64,000 nt of DNA from Apostichopus japonicus (Eukaryota > Echinodermata > Holothuroidea > Aspidochirotida > Stichopodidae): NCBI RefSeq assembly GCF_037975245.1, contig NC_092577.1, forward strand, positions 11,846,013 through 11,910,012, read 5' to 3'. The notes under the pieces are model-generated. The model had not been told where the DNA came from. It saw nothing but the letters and a program-made list of their open reading frames with translations, and did not search any database. This document shows, piece after piece, positions 24,435-35,480 of the stretch; position 1 is the first letter of the stretch, and every line of letters starts with the position of its first letter. The position numbers were made by a program, and so were the translations under genes.

Positions 24435-26627
24435 CTACGTCACTACTAGACCGTACGTGCACATTTTCCCTGAAGTCGATGTTGCTAATAAAAGTTTTTC
24501 CGTTCCATCCCTTTCTAGCGTTGTCACACAGCTAGCGTCATTATCTACTCTTCGTGTCAATATCTGTCGACCATCCTGACTGTATTGTACCAGGATACAT
24601 CTCCGCTGATGTGAGGTGCCTGTAAACCATAACATGTATATGAACTCGTTCTTGTCTATGCAGACACTGTGAGAACTCCAGTCGTATCCACCGAGGTCTG
24701 GTTTGGTGAATTCATACATTAGCTTACTCTCTGATTCCTCCATGGTGACTGCATATGCTTTATCACTATAGTAGCAACATACAAGGAGATAACCTCTGTG
24801 TACAGTGATATCCAAAGCTCCATCGATTACATCTGGTAGGGTAATCATGTGACTGTAAATCAGCTTATCAGTAAATACATACACATCTCTGCTGTTAGTA
24901 CCAACAATAATATGACTCGTCACAGAATCAGTCGTTACACACTTCACGTACCGATCAAATGGCCACTTGGTAATGACATCACGAATTTTCTTCTTGCTAA
25001 ATGCACCCTCACGTACATCGTAAATGCCGATGTTGTCAGAGCTACACACTGTTATAACTTTGAACTCTGATAAAGAACAGCAATAACGCCATGCATTGAA
25101 CATGCCCAAATCATTCTTAAGCTTATCTTGCCGTTGTATTTCCCCTTTCCTGTTGACCACAGTGATGTGCGAGTACCCTGTAGATGCCCTACCAGTCATG
25201 ACGATGTGGCCATCTCCGCTGCTTGTAATACCACTGATCGACCAATGCGTAGCTTTGATTCCTGCAATATCAACAATTGACTCTTTATGCTGAGCAATCG
25301 TGACATTGTCTTTAAAAACATCCGTTATATCACTGATAAAGAAATCAGATAAAGATTCTAACTCTGGAAAGTCTTTTTTCATTTCTGCCATCAGAGGTTC
25401 ACAGGCTGCTCTAATATCAGGAATACACTGAACGTCTGTCCAATTGTTTTTAGAAGCAAGAATAGATGAGGTCGTTGCTGTAAAGTTCACGTATCGTTGA
25501 AAAATCGTGTCATAGTAATCTGACATTTGTTTCAGTTTATCTTTATTTTGCTGAACACGCAGGTCTTTTGCTGTTATTAAATCCTTTAAGGAAACATTTA
25601 AGATATCAAGTTTTGTAATGAGTGGGCCCTCAGTTTCATCACATTTATGATTAAACTCTTCCTTCTCGTCGTCATATTGTCTTTTCACTTTCTTCCTGAT
25701 TTTATCATATTTCTCTCTTACTTGGCTTAATTCCTTTTCCAAATTCATTGTAATGCGACCGTCTTTATCTCTTCTTCTGCTTTCTATATCCTCTAAACCT
25801 CTTTTTCGTACTTCAGTTCTTTCGTCAAGTTTATATTTAATCTTCTGCGTCTGTTTTTTGTGCTGATTTATCAACTTGTGTGTCTTTTTCTCGGCATTTT
25901 CGTTCAGCTTCTGCGTGGTAGTTTGAATTTTGTTTGCTAAGTCGTTTAGTTTGTCATTGTGCTTGTTTAGTTCAGCAAGTTTTGGTTTCAAAAATTCCCT
26001 TTCACTATTAGCTAGTTCAGATACGTCTTGTACGTCATGACCTTTGTGTTTACTATATATACAGACTATGCATACTGGTACATGTCGGCACGTACAGCAA
26101 CATAACTGTGCTTTATTGTTTATGTGTATGTGGCACCTGGGATCTTCCGTAAGTGTCGATAGTTTCTCCAGTGTTAGGCTCCTGGTCTCAACATTATCCA
26201 ATTTCAAAATGTGAGTTTGGTGTTCTGTAAACATTTTACTGTTCACGTGAACCATGTAACATGGATCACATAAGAAGTCTCTACACTTAAAACAGTATGC
26301 AAACACTTTTGTATTTTCTGAACAGCTCACACATTTCTTGACATTTTCATTTTCAAACAATTTTTGCAAGTTTACAAACTCAAGCATACTCTTCATATGA
26401 AAGTCGGTCTTGAAATCATCTACCCCATTTTCTGGTATGACATAACCCTGTTTACATAATGGACATTTAACCTTCCCATCTTGGCTCGTTTGAATAACTG
26501 TTTTTAAGCAATCCCTGCAAAATCGATGAAGACATGGTAACAGCTTCGGTTCTTTAAATTGATCCAAACAAACAGAACACAGAAAGAAGTTCTCTGCCAG
26601 GTCATTAAGTGGAGTTGTTGAGGCCAT
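24435..26627 (-). CDS. TRIM-like RING/B-box/coiled-coil/beta-propeller protein (copy D, intact)
   Basis: This is a complete 730-residue ORF in one exon, collinear with copy B. The RING residues C17, C20, C32, H34, C37, C40, C55 and C58 are all present. Two zinc-binding B-box-like modules follow (about 99-140 and 165-200), then a charged coiled coil (about 205-390) and an NHL/WD-like propeller (about 445-730). The predicted role is a cytoplasmic E3 ubiquitin ligase; the partner is unknown. It differs from B mostly in short propeller loops, for example the stretch after GEIQRQD and the one after YMLW. An acceptor 19 nt before the ATG and a donor at 30987 define an inferred 5'-UTR intron. Copies B and D are the only full-length intact members in the window. 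Confidence 0.93.
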   Translation of the reverse strand: MASTTPLNDLAENFFLCSVCLDQFKEPKLLPCLHRFCRDCLKTVIQTSQDGKVKCPLCKQGYVIPENGVDDFKTDFHMKSMLEFVNLQKLFENENVKKCVSCSENTKVFAYCFKCRDFLCDPCYMVHVNSKMFTEHQTHILKLDNVETRSLTLEKLSTLTEDPRCHIHINNKAQLCCCTCRHVPVCIVCIYSKHKGHDVQDVSELANSEREFLKPKLAELNKHNDKLNDLANKIQTTTQKLNENAEKKTHKLINQHKKQTQKIKYKLDERTEVRKRGLEDIESRRRDKDGRITMNLEKELSQVREKYDKIRKKVKRQYDDEKEEFNHKCDETEGPLITKLDILNVSLKDLITAKDLRVQQNKDKLKQMSDYYDTIFQRYVNFTATTSSILASKNNWTDVQCIPDIRAACEPLMAEMKKDFPELESLSDFFISDITDVFKDNVTIAQHKESIVDIAGIKATHWSISGITSSGDGHIVMTGRASTGYSHITVVNRKGEIQRQDKLKNDLGMFNAWRYCCSLSEFKVITVCSSDNIGIYDVREGAFSKKKIRDVITKWPFDRYVKCVTTDSVTSHIIVGTNSRDVYVFTDKLIYSHMITLPDVIDGALDITVHRGYLLVCCYYSDKAYAVTMEESESKLMYEFTKPDLGGYDWSSHSVCIDKNEFIYMLWFTGTSHQRRCILVQYSQDGRQILTRRVDNDASCVTTLERDGTEKLLLATSTSGKMCTYGLVVT

Positions 26628-27621
26628 AGATGTGGTTCACGGGACTCTGCAATTTTTTTCAAATGAAATAGAAATTGACAAATAACCTGTAACTTTCCTC
26701 TTGTCATTAAATCACTGACGTGCGTATAAACTTGCCAAGAACTTTACGTTAAGAAACACGTTATGCTATGTTTTACTTCCTTTAGTTATATTTTGCCAAA
26801 AGTAATGAAAATATATGTTGGAAACTCAGTTCTTTTGTGAGTACAAATAACTTTCTTTTGGCCAAAACCATCAGCACCTCAAGTTGCTGAAGCCCAACCA
26901 CTATGTGTACTGCGTTGTGGAAGACATGACCATGTCATTGTTTAAAAAATGTAATGAGGTTGTGTGGATGGTTAGTCGTTTGATGACACGATACAATATG
27001 TGTGGCCATTATAATAGAGTGATCTGCATTATGATAGCACAAACGAAACATCATTTGTAAATGAAGTTTCAATGGGATTATTAAAGGGGATTTAGGGGCC
27101 GATGGACTTAGAGAAACATCAGCCGTATTCATCAAAGGCGAAATTTTTCAATTCTTATTACATTATTTTACCCAGTTATTTTGCTAATTATAATAGAGTC
27201 ATCTGAATTATGATAACACAAACGTAACATCAAATTTTGAGGACAAATCGATCTGTTTAATAACAGTGTTGTAGTTTACGGTAGAATACCTAATTCAAGT
27301 CGTTTAAAATTCGGTTTAAAAACAGTAAACGTTTCCTACTCTAATCAGGTTTCCTTTTTCGCAAATTCTATTGCTTTATTGCAGGTGCTGAATTATTGGG
27401 CAACCCATTTCGTGTAAATACCGCAACTTTTCAGCGAGTAATACCAAATTATTAGGCGATCAAGTTATATAGGACTAATGAATGCTATGTAAGAGATAAG
27501 TCAACAATATATGTATGAGATAATATTGGCTGCTGTCACCTTCATTTTGGTAAAAACATCAACAGTTTTCAAGCAATAAAAATATGCTTTAATATCAAAT
27601 GCAATATTTCTTACAGTCTAG

Positions 27622-27748
27622 ATGAAAAATTATACATTTAAAATTTGAAAAATTCAAATAATTGAAATTATGAAATTGAACTAAAATTGAAAAGAAAACA
27701 GTAAAATTGAAATAAAATTAAAAATTGAAAAAATGAAAAATTATACAT
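27622..27748. repeat. AT-rich simple-sequence insertion flanked by a 16-bp direct repeat
   Basis: ATGAAAAATTATACAT occurs at 27622-27637 and again at 27733-27748. Between the two lie degenerate AAATTGAAA-type repeats that are missing from the other flanks. Slippage or a local tandem duplication explains it better than a transposon. Confidence 0.6.
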
Positions 27749-30474
27749 GATATGTGAATACCTCAGCACCGAAATCAAATAAAGAGGATGTAGCCCACAA
27801 ATGTTTGGTAACACTTCGTTATGAATAGACACATCTAAATTTCCCGATGTGCGGTAATTTACACAAATTGTAATAAAGTGTACATTTTCTCACACTTAAG
27901 TTATCAAGGGTATCAAGTCATTATAGACAGTTTATTGTTAATTAACATTAGGCAATTTTAAGTGCATTCTCACTGACATTTCTGCTACATATGATGAATG
28001 TTTATTTACGTTGTTATTGTAGTTTTACTTCAATAACGTCCTATTTACGACGTAAATTAAAAATGGCTGCACATGCTTTAAAATATTATCCCGTTATTTC
28101 AGCAATGAAACACTGTTATAATAAACGAACGGCCTGCCTCAATAATATGAAGTCAAAATATCTCCTTCACTTTACATTGTAATTTTCCAGTGTGCTCATG
28201 ATTTATCCAGGAAACATAATTTCTTTCATTAATGTATCCGCCTGAATAATTTTATCCATGTTTTACAAGATTAACGTTTGTCTACAGCTACTGTGTATTA
28301 TCAAGATTATCCGTCTATTTGATGGTTAGCAACAGTATCTTGTGTATTCATTACAAAATTACGCGTGCCTTGTGTAGTTACACCTATTAATATGTCGAAG
28401 TCAGTGGATGATCCTGCCCCTCCCATCCCCCAACACAAATACTGAACCCCAAAAACGAGAATGGTAAATAAATTGGCAAAGTAAAAATGTGTAGCCATGG
28501 TATATTTAATACTTGGTTGACAACTTGCTTTTATACCAGCGTGTGATATACTACCCATAAGGTTTCTTCTTTAGACATATTAAGTAAAGCACAACATTTC
28601 TCTGTACATGTTCAATTCAATTCATTGAATGACACTTCTAGTCAACGCTTCGCACATCATACTCACTTGATTGTCGTCATTAATATAGACAAAACATCTC
28701 AATTTGAGCTAATTAATAAAGATAAATAAGATACTTATGGGTACCTACCCGCATCTACTGCTATGCTCTTGTGAATGTTCGATATCGTTGTTATATACAT
28801 GGATACAGCCATTTTGTAAATTGAGACACGTGCTTCCTACACCCGCCAACCCCTCCCCACCCCCGGTCAAACATCCTTCAGAAAACATCATCCAAATTGC
28901 TCACATGTTACAACATACACACGTTTGTAATTTTAGATATCTTTAATAAGTTGTATCCTCCATATCTGTAATTAAACTCATATTTCTGAAATTTTTAATT
29001 CAATGTTAAAATGGTTTTACATACGCACGCCAAAGTGGTATACAACATATGAAGTTACAATAATGATAGCACCTTACATATAACCCGATATAGACACGCC
29101 ACTGTGCTAAAGAGGAAGGACTCCATTAAACACCATCATTTTTTCATGAAAATATCCACGTGTTAACACTATTATCCATGCATTGTACAGTATCAACTAG
29201 TCAACGCACAATTTCTGTATATAACAACTTAGTGTCTATAATATCCGTATATAGTGCATAATACCAACAGCACTGCTTCCGCTTAATGCAAACTGAATTT
29301 ACGCACCATATAATCTGTATACTGCTGTAGTGTCTTAAAAATCATCGTTATATACAGCTACAACTAAATTATCCATGTATTACAGCAATATATTTTTTTT
29401 ATTACTGATTGGAAGACATGAACTGTTTTTCTTGTTGCAATCAGAGTCTATCCCTTACCGTTAACTATTTATGTTCACGCTAATTGCACCACCCCCCATT
29501 CGAAAATGTAAGATCCCTTGATTGATTAACATGTAGGGGCTGAACCTTTATGGAAGGACCGAATGCGAATGAAGGATAAAGGAAGGAGAAGGATACATTA
29601 AGGATAAATGAAGGTATGCGGTACTTGGGTCATAAAAACATACTCTCATATGTAGGGCTGCTGGGGTTCCTTCCTCAGCAAAAGAAAACCCAATATACGT
29701 CTAATGGTATGTTGTGAGTCATATTAAGACTAAAAATAGGTCTATGTTTAGCTGTAAACATAAATGTTTGCTCAATAAAATACGGTCGAACATCATAGCA
29801 ATGGGCACACCCCTTCACGAACGTCACTGCATAAGTTGGAGTTAACGATTAACTCCTATTTTACCGTTATAAGCAGGTTATTTATACCAAACCCCTTTTA
29901 TAACTTTCACCTCTTTTATGTCTAGTTTCTACCCGAAAAGATGCTTGTAGTAGAAAATATGTAATTCCCGTTTATAGAAAATCTTGAACACACTGTTTGT
30001 ATGAACATTTTACCTATATTTACTCAATATTAATCACCTTGATCGCACTTCTAAATATGTTTTCTGCTAAAAGAGAACGTTTAATGAACGATTTACAGGC
30101 TAACTGAATTATATTCAACCTTCAGCATTTAATACTCAAAGGTATATAATTATAATTTCACCTACTCACATCTTTCCAAAATTATTAGTCTTTTCTGTTG
30201 ATACAAATCTTGTCTTGATTTTGTATATCACGTATATATTTTAAACAAACCCCACAGCAGACTGGTTATACCCTTCCAATGAAGGCTAACTGTCCCATGT
30301 AAGTACAGTATGACTGTAGTTTCGTTTCATCGTCTACCGTGTAAATTAAGTGACTGTTAATTGTGGTTTCCTTCGTAAAACATTTGGTCCTATTCAACCC
30401 TTAATGTCTTTAACCACATAGATGTGATGTTGCATTAGTCTAGAACACTTTAAAGTTCCTCCAATTATGTTTTG

Positions 30475-30590
30475 AAAGAAAATCCACTAGAGAGCCTTTG
30501 TAAGAGAGTGTGTAAAATTAATTTGGCCTGGCGTTTCGATTCTAGCAGAACCTTCTTCAGAGGCTAAATGAAGATTACACAATTATTGAA
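30475..30590 (-). mobile_element. Penelope-like element 3'-end fragment
   Basis: About 115 bp not present at the homologous sites of flanks B and C, where the sequence runs uninterrupted from ATTATGTTT to the following GAAATGAAAC. Read on the minus strand it contains CTGAAGAAGGTTCTGC and then ATCGAAACGCC, the pattern typical of 3' ends of Penelope-like retroelements. GAAA borders both sides and may be a short target duplication. Confidence 0.5.
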
Positions 30591-30987
30591 ATGAAACTTT
30601 TCCCAATGATGATCAATCAAAGAAAGGTACTAAAATTATATTCAAATTTGGACTAATACTGAAGTTACCAGATTCATTCTGTTGACATTCTATCAGAAAT
30701 TAGGGATTTTCAAGTCATCAAATTGAGGAAAACCGTTCTACACCATCATGATTGAAATATGTTTAATATGGCTGCTGCAGGCAGTTCAAACATAAACCCT
30801 AGTCTAGTAAAATTCCATAACGCGCTTCAATATTGAATACAATACAATGAATACAATGGAACCCAATGTAGAGACTGCCAATGAGCAAATACTTACTAGC
30901 CATTGCATATATCGAACGATTTTTATTTCATGGCAAATGGCCAATGGAAGACATTAACAAATATATTGCAGTAAATGCTCACTTACC

Positions 30988-32928
30988 TAATTTCTATCGT
31001 AAAGATCTCAAACAAAGGTTGGTGTCAAAACGAATGTGCTTCAAAACAAAATAACTGCAACATCTTTTTCTTGTATGAATAACCGGTGTCGCGTTTAACA
31101 TGATGCTATACTGTACGCTGTGTATATGCAAGTATAGTACAATAAAATACGGCCTGTAGCGACGTATTACAAAATAATCACCGAGGTCACGATCTGTAGA
31201 AGTTATCAACATAGAATTCCTGCGAAAACTAAAGAACGTGCCACGGAACAATGATTTTTCATAGTCAATTTACCGATTGTGTGAGAATTTTCACGTTTCG
31301 TCGACGTGTTACATTTTCATTTCAGTTTTCAAAGGTAATATTCTGTAAAGTATTATTGGTTAATATTTAAGAAGGGAACAGTTTATGATTTTAAAGCAAA
31401 TCTGCTGTGTACCAATTTTCTCCAGTTGAACATTTGCAGCAAAAAAATGGGTTTGCCTACTTTGCATAATTTCGGACAAAATTGCCAAATAAATACCATT
31501 TCCCGTAATGCTTTAAAGCTTCACGATGTTGCATATAACATTATAATTCTGCTTAGTTTTTGGGGGTGGGGGTTGTGGGGTTACGGTTCATTCGGGGGAT
31601 TTTCGCATCTCGGCCTGGGAAGAATTGGACTATACTACTACGTATTTACCTTCCCTCCAACCTCCCTTTGAAGCCTCAAAGTATGTATTAGCAAAACGAT
31701 GCCTTCAGGGCTACTTCTATTGACATAATTTTTAGTCTAAATATACCTCAGAATGCACCGTTTGACGTTTAAATTTCCATTTTCTTTCAGGATGAAAGGA
31801 GGGGTAAGGTGGAGGGGTTGAGGGGAAATTTAAAGTTGCTTTCATAATCATTCGGGGAATTTGAGTTGATTTTCATTTATTTAGCTCAATCTTGCCTCAG
31901 AATGCACCGTTTGACGTTAGGAACTGAATCAATTTCTTCCAAAAACGTTCATCCCTATACCCGAAACAGTCGAGGGAATTTGTATTCCTCCCTCCTAACT
32001 TCCCACCTTTGAAATCCTGTCCACGCCACTGTACTAAGCGAGCCTCATCTTGTTTTCTTGAGGTCATCAAATGAAAAGCTTAGCTTACAATGTTAGATTA
32101 ATGTTGCTCACGTTTTGAAAAAAAACCTTGGATGGTGCAGATGTTACATAGGTCACCTCTCTTAGCGCCTTGCCCCTTTTCACTAAGTCCATCTTCAACA
32201 ACAATCAGGGACGTGCATATTTCAGCCCAGAGTTTGGACAATATACACCTACAACATTCTATCTTTACTACATGGAATGGTTGCCCACAGCTTTTTTAAT
32301 GTGGCTCGTACTGAGAAGATGTCCCAAATAAACTTTAAGACATTTCAAAACATTTCCAAAATGTCCGTACCTGTTGTATCAATCAACCAGAACAAACTGA
32401 ATAACTTTATTCTAATACACACCTGACGATAATCACACAGTGACAGTCTCGTTGCAATGGGACTGACGTTGAAAACGGATCAGTCGTTTACTTGTTTGAT
32501 TTTTCGTGCCCAGGTTCTTTTTGAGTGACTTTTCTTCTAACGCTTTTGATGCTGCATGTAAGCAGGAAGTTCGGTTTTCGGTTGATTCTTTTTATAACGC
32601 GGTAATTTTAAAGATCACCAGTATTGCCCTTAAAATATGCAAGAAACTCAAATAATTTTCCACGTTTCTGTATTGTATTGCCTCTGTAAAATAGATACCC
32701 ATCCTGAAATATTGAATCATTTGTTAATCATATCAAAATAGCTAGGAAACATTTAGAGGATCAAAGCCTCTTGAGAAAGTACTTTTAAAACCTTCTACTT
32801 AATTTTGAGTTTGCCCAAATTTATGGACAATACTGATAACTTTAAATAATTTACAAAGGAAAATCCAGTTTGAAGTTAAATATAAGAATATGCTCATGTG
32901 TCCCATCTTCTGGGAGATTGTTTGTTTG

Positions 32929-32929
<1 letters not shown>
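30988..32929. other. Spacer upstream of copy D, no gene seen
   Basis: The first 1.6 kb matches 19458-20980 and parts of 43410-44270. It includes a G-rich stretch near 31560-31580. From about 32600 to 32929 the sequence is AT-rich and unmatched in the window. Confidence 0.4.

Positions 32930-32981
<52 letters not shown>
32930..32981. repeat. (TA)n microsatellite, left of the Penelope element
   Basis: About 26 uninterrupted AT units directly abutting the truncated 5' end of the retroelement. Confidence 0.95.
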
Positions 32982-32984
<3 letters not shown>

Positions 32985-33821
32985 ACGGGATATCTTAGTT
33001 CGAGCATCCTTTCGGGATGACACCCCATTAGGGGAAAGCAAAACAGAAACTACAGGATCATCGCCCTGTACACAAAATTGCAAAACGTGCTTACTTGTCG
33101 ATTCGACCGGGGCCTTTCAGAGCAACCAAACCAAACGCACGTTCCAAATTCGGCACAAAATTAACTGCCTATCCAAAAAAGTCATTTACCTCATCTACTG
33201 CAATATTTGTAACTTACAATACATTGGAGAGTCAAAAAACACTCTTAGAATGAGAATGACACAACATAGATCGGCGATCAAAACAAAAAAGATCTACCAA
33301 CCTGTTGCAAAACACTTCAATCTTCAAAATCATTCAATTGAGAATTTGCGTGTTATTGCCATTGACCAGAACGATTCTTGGACAGATAAATCTAGGAAAG
33401 CGAAAGAAAATTTCTGGGAACTAAACCTAAAGACCACGGCACCATTCGGTTTAAACATCAGAAACGATTTGCCGTTCCAGATAAACCAAAACAATTCCTT
33501 TACAATTACGACGGAATCGGATTAAAATAATCCGACGCGGATTAAAATAATCCGAATTTCTAAAACTTCTGAACAGAAATCAGTAAGTCGCTTTGCCCTT
33601 ACAACCATGCCGACATCTCCTCTATAAAACAGTTTCATTTCCTGCTACTCCTTGTCACTTTCGGTGATCATGCACTGAAGAAGATTTAGTTTTGCTCGAA
33701 AGCTCTGCAAAAACCAAACATTGGCTGTTTTACTTCCAATCACTTACCTAATTCAATTATTGTATCTCACTCGAGATCCAGCTTTTCTCTAAATGCAGCA
33801 TAGTTGTTTAACAGTTTTCCG

Positions 33822-33826
<5 letters not shown>
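32982..33826 (+). mobile_element. 5'-truncated Penelope-like retroelement
   Basis: The element keeps the C-terminal end of its ORF (to 33525) and a 3' tail that contains CTGAAGAAGATTTAG and CTCGAAAGCTCTGC, a typical Penelope 3'-end pattern. The reverse transcriptase domain is missing. It sits exactly between two (TA)n arrays, so it either landed in a TA repeat or carries TA repeats at its ends. Confidence 0.75.
32983..33525 (+). pseudogene. Penelope-like GIY-YIG endonuclease domain (truncated ORF)
   Basis: The reading frame starts inside the (TA)n array as Tyr-Ile repeats and then becomes LRDILVRASF, the conserved stretch after the thumb region of Penelope reverse transcriptases. A cysteine cluster (CTQNCKTC) follows, then the GIY-YIG core: VIYLIYC, QYIGES, and an arginine within LRMRMTQHR. 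The last part (KENFWELNL, about 40 residues before the end) carries the conserved Glu region. In intact elements this domain nicks target DNA. Here the N-terminal reverse transcriptase is lost, so the copy cannot move by itself, although this domain remains open. Confidence 0.8.

Positions 33827-33887
<61 letters not shown>
33827..33887. repeat. (TA)n microsatellite, right of the Penelope element
   Basis: About 30 TA units with one C interruption, running directly into the TRIM fragment at 33888. Confidence 0.95.
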
Positions 33888-34085
33888 TTACTCTGTGATT
33901 CCTCCATGGTGACTGCATATGGTCTATCACATGAGTTGCTACAGACCAGGAGACTACGTCTATGTACAGTGATATCATGCGATGCATCAATACAATCTAG
34001 TAGATGCGAACATGTGACTCTAAATGTCGATTTCATATCTCCAACTAGCTGTCATAATTTTAAGCTCAGATAACAGACAGCAGTA
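33888..34085 (-). pseudogene. TRIM-like propeller fragment
   Basis: Matches the propeller codons around 38770-38910 of copy E (A-Y-A-V-T-M-E-E-S and neighbours). It then skips about 170 bp and resumes at the SEFKVIT region near 34050. The left end is cut by the (TA)n array. It is non-functional. Confidence 0.7.
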
Positions 34086-34099
34086 ACGTCAACGTTTGG

Positions 34100-34116
34100 T
34101 GACGTCATTGACGTCA
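34100..34116. promoter_or_regulatory. Two consensus CRE palindromes in tandem
   Basis: TGACGTCA at 34100-34107 and again at 34109-34116, one base apart. This is the consensus CREB/ATF site. No promoter is evident beside it, so function is uncertain and chance is possible. Confidence 0.3.
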
Positions 34117-34427
34117 TTTTACACCTTTCCCAATCAAACCACTTCACTGAGTGAAAAACACTCCACAAACATCATTGTTGAACAAGTAATTTCACCTAAT
34201 TACCCAAATCACCATAGACTATTTTGGAGCTGAGGTTGAAACATTAAGTGCGTCTTTGCGTGTGTTTCTTAATATTCTGAAACCTATAAGCCACCCAGAC
34301 ATACCCGATTATTCACAATGAATGCAGGTGCATTAGTCTTACGCAGATCACGCATTATTTTTGGTTATTTTGGTTCGATCGTTTCGAAGAAGACAATCTG
34401 TGTTATTATTTTTTAAATACGAACAAC

Positions 34428-34849
34428 AAAGTATCCTCGCAAACATTTTCAATAAGATTAAAAAGTGTGATCTATTATTCGTTACAACAACCATTTACTA
34501 TTCAAAATAAAGTAGGTTCATATCCTAATTTCCTGACAGGAGATATAATACCTCAACCTGTCATTAATAGAAAACATAATAAAACAACAAATGGAATATT
34601 ACATATCTGATTCTACAGACAGACGTCACATCTTAAGAGTAATAAAGAGGATGGTCGTGTCTGAGGAGACTAGTAATCATGAATAATGCTTCACATATAC
34701 AGAACAGAGCAGAAAGTGTCATTGAAGGCAGAAGTGTAAAGCTAAATATAATGAGATATCCTTAAATCAGTGTTGATGTCACTTTATGAATACAGGTGGA
34801 ATCATTCATTCCATTATATGCTCAACAGAGCTACGTCTTAGTTACTACT
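34428..34849. repeat. Recent duplicate of 21677-22084
   Basis: The partner copy of the non-coding block at 21677, same orientation, about 12.75 kb away. Confidence 0.75.
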
Positions 34850-35480
34850 AGACCGTACGTGTAAAGCTTCCACGAAGTATTTGTTGCAAGTTTTTCCGCC
34901 CTATTCTTTTCTAGTGATGTCACACATCAAACGTTCTCGTCTACTGGTCTTCCTGATAGTACCTGTCGGCCATCCTGACTGTACTGTACCAGAATACCTC
35001 TATCGCGACGATCGACGTCTGCATCACATAACATGTAGATGAACTCGTTCTTGTCTCTGCAGACACTGTGAGGAATCCAGTCGCATCGGCAGAGATATGG
35101 TTTAGTGAATCCATACTTTAGCTTACTCTCTGATTCCATGGTGACCGTATATGCTCTATCACTACCGTTGCATCAGACAGTGAGATAACCTCTATGTAAA
35201 GTGATAGCAAAAGCCACATCGAATACATACAGCTGATTAAAGATGTGACTGTACTTCAGATCATCAGTAAGCACATACACGTTTCTTCTGTTAGTACCGA
35301 CAATAATATGATTATTCACATGATCAGTAGTTACACAACTCACGTACCGATCATATGGCCACCTTTTAATGACGTTACGAATGTTCTTCTTGCTATATGC
35401 ACATCACGTACATCGTAAATGCCGATGTCAGGCTTACAAACTCATCTAACTTTGACCTCTGATAAAGAACAGCAGTAACT
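34850..35480 (-). pseudogene. TRIM-like propeller fragment
   Basis: Covers roughly the last 200 codons of the propeller, from the SEFKV region to the end, with several frameshifts; the longest clean piece is 34927-35139. It is the sister of the fragment at 22085-22485 but lacks that fragment's 110-bp deletion. No RING, B-box or coiled coil is attached. Confidence 0.75.

Larger units (their letters stand above)
26628..30987 (-). other. 5'-UTR remnant and inferred intron of TRIM copy D (intron 26647-30986)
   Basis: The minus-strand acceptor TTGCAG ends at 26647 and the donor AG|GTAAGTGA has its last exon base at 30987. At 4340 bp this is the longest inferred intron of the series. The extra length comes from insertions absent from other copies: an AT-rich block (27638-27748), a segment of about 940 bp (roughly 28850-29790) with no recognisable content, and a Penelope 3'-end fragment (30475-30590). 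Confidence 0.6.

Noticed and set aside
32799-33083. Minus-strand Tyr-Ile repeat ORF
   Set aside because: Translation of the (TA)n array; the real coding signal here is the plus-strand Penelope domain.
33767-34073. ORFs on both strands across the second (TA)n array
   Set aside because: These join TA-repeat residues to a TRIM pseudogene fragment; there is no gene.
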